DNA of 64,000 nucleotides from Firmicutes bacterium ASF500 (GTDB lineage: Bacteria > Bacillota > Clostridia > Oscillospirales > Oscillospiraceae), in contig CP097573.1 of NCBI GenBank assembly GCA_000492175.2, positions 868,001 through 932,000 of the forward strand. The letters run 5' to 3'. Position numbers and translations under genes: made by a program. The notes below the pieces were generated by a model. The model did not search any database. It was not told the origin of the DNA and worked only from the letters and a program-made list of their open reading frames with translations. This document shows positions 62,464-64,000 of the stretch, one piece after another (positions within the stretch are counted from its first letter, which is position 1; every line of letters begins with the position of its first letter).

Positions 62464-62997
62464 TCAGGACAGGGCGTAGCCGCCCCGGACCAGGACCTTT
62501 ACTGTGCCGCTGGCGGTGATGGTGCGCCCGGCGATGGTGGACAGGTAGAGGTGGTTTTTGGTCAGGGCCGCGCCATTTTCGATGGTTCCGGCGCTGGACA
62601 GGTCGATGAGGGCGGGGGACTCCCCGGCCTTCACGGTAGCGGTCCCCACCCGGAGCAGGACCTCACAGCCCACCTCCAGGGTCATGGTCTGTCCCTGGCT
62701 CATGGTGACCAGGGCGTAGGACGCCGAGCCGCCGGAGGGTGTACCCTGACCGGCCTCCTGCCGGTATTGCTGAAGCTTGGCGGAAAATTCCTGCTCCAGC
62801 TCCGCCTGGCGGGCGGCAGTCTTGGTCTCCACCTGTTGGACAATCTGGGGGATGGCGGTCTGGTTCAGATAGCTGAGGGTGACCAGGGGGTCTGTCTGTC
62901 CGCCTCCGGAGGCCAGGGCCGCGCTGGTCCCCAGCAGGGCGGCGGTGAGGGCCAGGGAGCCCAGGCGGATGGTCCAGCGTTTGTCCAGTTTTCTCAT
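62464..62997 (-). CDS. Secreted protein of unknown function
   Basis: A 177-residue protein. The signal peptide (WTIRLGSLALTAALLGTSAA) probably ends at LASGG. Then a helical part (QQVETKTAARQAELEQEFSA) and a beta-rich end with MTLEVGCEVLLRVGTATVKA and IAGRTITASGTVKVLVRGGY. I do not recognise the family. The end looks like a small beta domain often seen in spore or envelope proteins of Oscillospiraceae. AAGGAG precedes the ATG at 62997. Confidence 0.7.
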   Translation of the reverse strand: MRKLDKRWTIRLGSLALTAALLGTSAALASGGGQTDPLVTLSYLNQTAIPQIVQQVETKTAARQAELEQEFSAKLQQYRQEAGQGTPSGGSASYALVTMSQGQTMTLEVGCEVLLRVGTATVKAGESPALIDLSSAGTIENGAALTKNHLYLSTIAGRTITASGTVKVLVRGGYALS

Positions 62998-63046
62998 AAG
63001 TACGCGCTCCTTTTTATATGTAGGGGCGGCTTCCGCCGCCCCGCGG

Positions 63047-63418
63047 TCATACCATTGTCTCCGGGTGAAGGCCAAAGCTCACCGCGATGGCCGTGTCCAC
63101 CTGTTTCATCACGCCGTTGTCCAAACGGCCCATCTTCTCCCGCAGGCGGCGCTTGTCGAGGGTGCGCACCTGCTCCAGCAGGATAACCGACTCCTTGGGC
63201 AGGCCGCAGCTCAGCGGCGCCACCGAGATGTGGGTAGGCAGCCGGGCCTTCCCCGTCTGGGAAGTGATGGCCGCCGCGATGACGGTGGGGCTGTGCCGGT
63301 TTCCGGTGTCGTTCTGCACAATGAGGACGGGCCGCACGCCCCCCTGCTCGCTGCCTACCACAGGACTTAAATCGGCGTAGAAGATGTCGCCTCGTTTCAC
63401 GCTGTTATCCAAGTACAC
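63047..63418 (-). CDS. mazF: MazF/PemK-type endoribonuclease (EndoA-like)
   Basis: A 123-residue toxin-type endoribonuclease. It begins VKRGDIFYADLSPVVGSEQG with the conserved GGVRPVLIVQNDTGNRHSPT, and later ISVAPLSCGLPKESVILLEQ and RTLDKRRL. It cuts mRNA at short motifs when free. The order alr then mazF is the usual one in Firmicutes, where a small antitoxin gene often lies between; none is evident here. GTG start with GGAG 5 bases upstream. Confidence 0.9.
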   Translation of the reverse strand: MYLDNSVKRGDIFYADLSPVVGSEQGGVRPVLIVQNDTGNRHSPTVIAAAITSQTGKARLPTHISVAPLSCGLPKESVILLEQVRTLDKRRLREKMGRLDNGVMKQVDTAIAVSFGLHPETMV

Positions 63419-63443
63419 TCACACTCCGCTGGAAGATAGCACC

Positions 63444-63477
63444 GCGTTACAGCCGAAAAACCGGTCTTATGTAACGC
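63444..63477 (-). promoter_or_regulatory. Palindrome upstream of mazF
   Basis: GCGTTACA (63444-63451) and TGTAACGC (63470-63477), with CCG/CGG inside. It lies 26 bases before the GTG and could be an operator. The gap 63478-63704 is GC-rich with a hairpin (GCCCGCC/GGCGGGC, about 63675-63695) after alr and no gene that I can support. Confidence 0.55.
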
Positions 63478-63704
63478 TGTACTATGATTCTCCCACGGGG
63501 CGGCGGGGTTTATACCTGAACAGGGATGGGAATTTGAACCGTCATACGACCAAGCCGGTCCCGGTCCACTCCAGAGGCCCGCCGCGCCCTTCGCCCCGGG
63601 GAGACGCGCTCCCCGTGCTCCAGTTCATCCTATGCGCGGGGCGGCGGGCGGGTCACGGGCTCCCCTGCCCGCCTCCCCTTGACAGGGGCGGGCGTTTGGG
63701 GGGA

Positions 63705-64000
63705 TTACTCGGAAATTTCCCTCCCATTCTCAAAATAGAGGCGGGGAACCCGGGGGGTGAGCTGGCACAATAATTCATAGGGGATTGTCCCGGCCAGCTG
63801 GGCGGCCCTGTCTGTCAGTCCGGGGCCGTAGACCCGGGCCTCGTCCCCCGCCTTCACGCCGGGGGCGTCGGTAACATCCACCATGCACATATCCATGCAG
63901 ATACGCCCCAGAACGGGGCAGAGCTTGTCCCCGGCGAGCACCTCCAGCTTGTTGGACAGGCAGCGGGGCAGGCCGTCGCCGTAACCCATGGGCAGAACGG
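63705..64000 (-). CDS. alr: Alanine racemase (C-terminal part)
   Basis: The last 98 residues of a PLP-dependent alanine racemase, which supplies D-alanine for peptidoglycan. Visible are VLPMGYGDGLPR, LGRICMDMCMVDVTDAPGVK and YELLCQLTPRVPRLYFENGR, the C-terminal beta domain with the substrate-site Met and Asp (CMDMCMVDV). The rest lies beyond the right edge. Confidence 0.92.
   Translation of the reverse strand, partial: VLPMGYGDGLPRCLSNKLEVLAGDKLCPVLGRICMDMCMVDVTDAPGVKAGDEARVYGPGLTDRAAQLAGTIPYELLCQLTPRVPRLYFENGREISE

Noticed and set aside
63500..63560. Possible tRNA (GGGATGGGAATTTGAACC resembles a tRNA 3' half)
   Set aside because: No acceptor stem or anticodon arm can be folded around it.

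Overview
The window comes from a high-GC, endospore-forming, anaerobic gut Firmicute, most likely an Oscillospiraceae member near Flavonifractor, Lawsonibacter or Intestinimonas. This rests on spoIVA and sigK, a complete 2-hydroxyglutarate (glutamate-fermenting) gene set, NfnAB, and many large serine recombinases. The genus is an inference from gene content. Almost all chromosomal genes lie on the minus strand.

Main result. The mother-cell sigma factor gene sigK is split. Its first 65 codons lie at 38058-38252 and its last 166 codons at 15298-15798, both on the minus strand. The 22,259 bp between them form a 'skin'-type sigK-intervening element. An intact large serine recombinase (36428-38164) abuts one end. 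Joining the halves at an AA dinucleotide inside a Lys-Lys pair gives a 231-residue SigK with no gap. The element looks composite. At about 29,170 there is a fossil junction in which a decayed copy of the right-end recombinase runs into a copy of the left-end arm. This is the sequence expected between two tandemly integrated elements: A (15.8-29.17 kb) and B (29.17-38.06 kb).

Element A has lower GC and is phage- or plasmid-like. It holds a Cro/CI-type repressor, a second serine recombinase with a C-terminal domain that recurs in the next gene, two ParB-like proteins, a KilA-N fragment beside a MITE, and a serine recombinase pseudogene split by a ParA-ParB-RepA module. It also carries an AbrB-like/HipA-like pair, an orphan gene, and IS256 debris. 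Element B has host-like GC and carries metabolic cargo: an AraC regulator, a GH2 beta-galactosidase, a GPH-type sugar symporter and a Rieske-tailed FAD oxidoreductase.

Left chromosomal flank (1-15.3 kb): mreB (partial), a small ribbon-helix-helix-like gene and comF, an IS1182-type element inserted at a terminator hairpin, an XRE regulator, spoIVA with a recognisable sigma-E promoter, nfnAB, a surface 5'-nucleotidase, L-asparaginase, rfbA, and a TAXI-TRAP transporter.

Right chromosomal flank (38.3-64 kb): a YhcH-type protein and a beta-glucoside/oligosaccharide locus (YesN/YesM two-component system, ABC importer, phosphoglucomutase, GH94 phosphorylase). Next comes the glutamate-fermentation cluster, read from 59.5 down to 48.8 kb: gctA-gctB-gcdA-hgdC-two small genes-hgdA-hgdB-gcdC-gcdD/BCCP-gcdB. 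It makes glutaconyl-CoA and couples its decarboxylation to sodium export. A divergent AraC regulator sits at its head. The window ends with a CBS protein, a transglutaminase lipoprotein, a secreted protein, a MazF-type endoribonuclease and the 3' part of alr. REP-like intergenic repeats are common around the fermentation genes. I found no tRNA, rRNA or CRISPR array.
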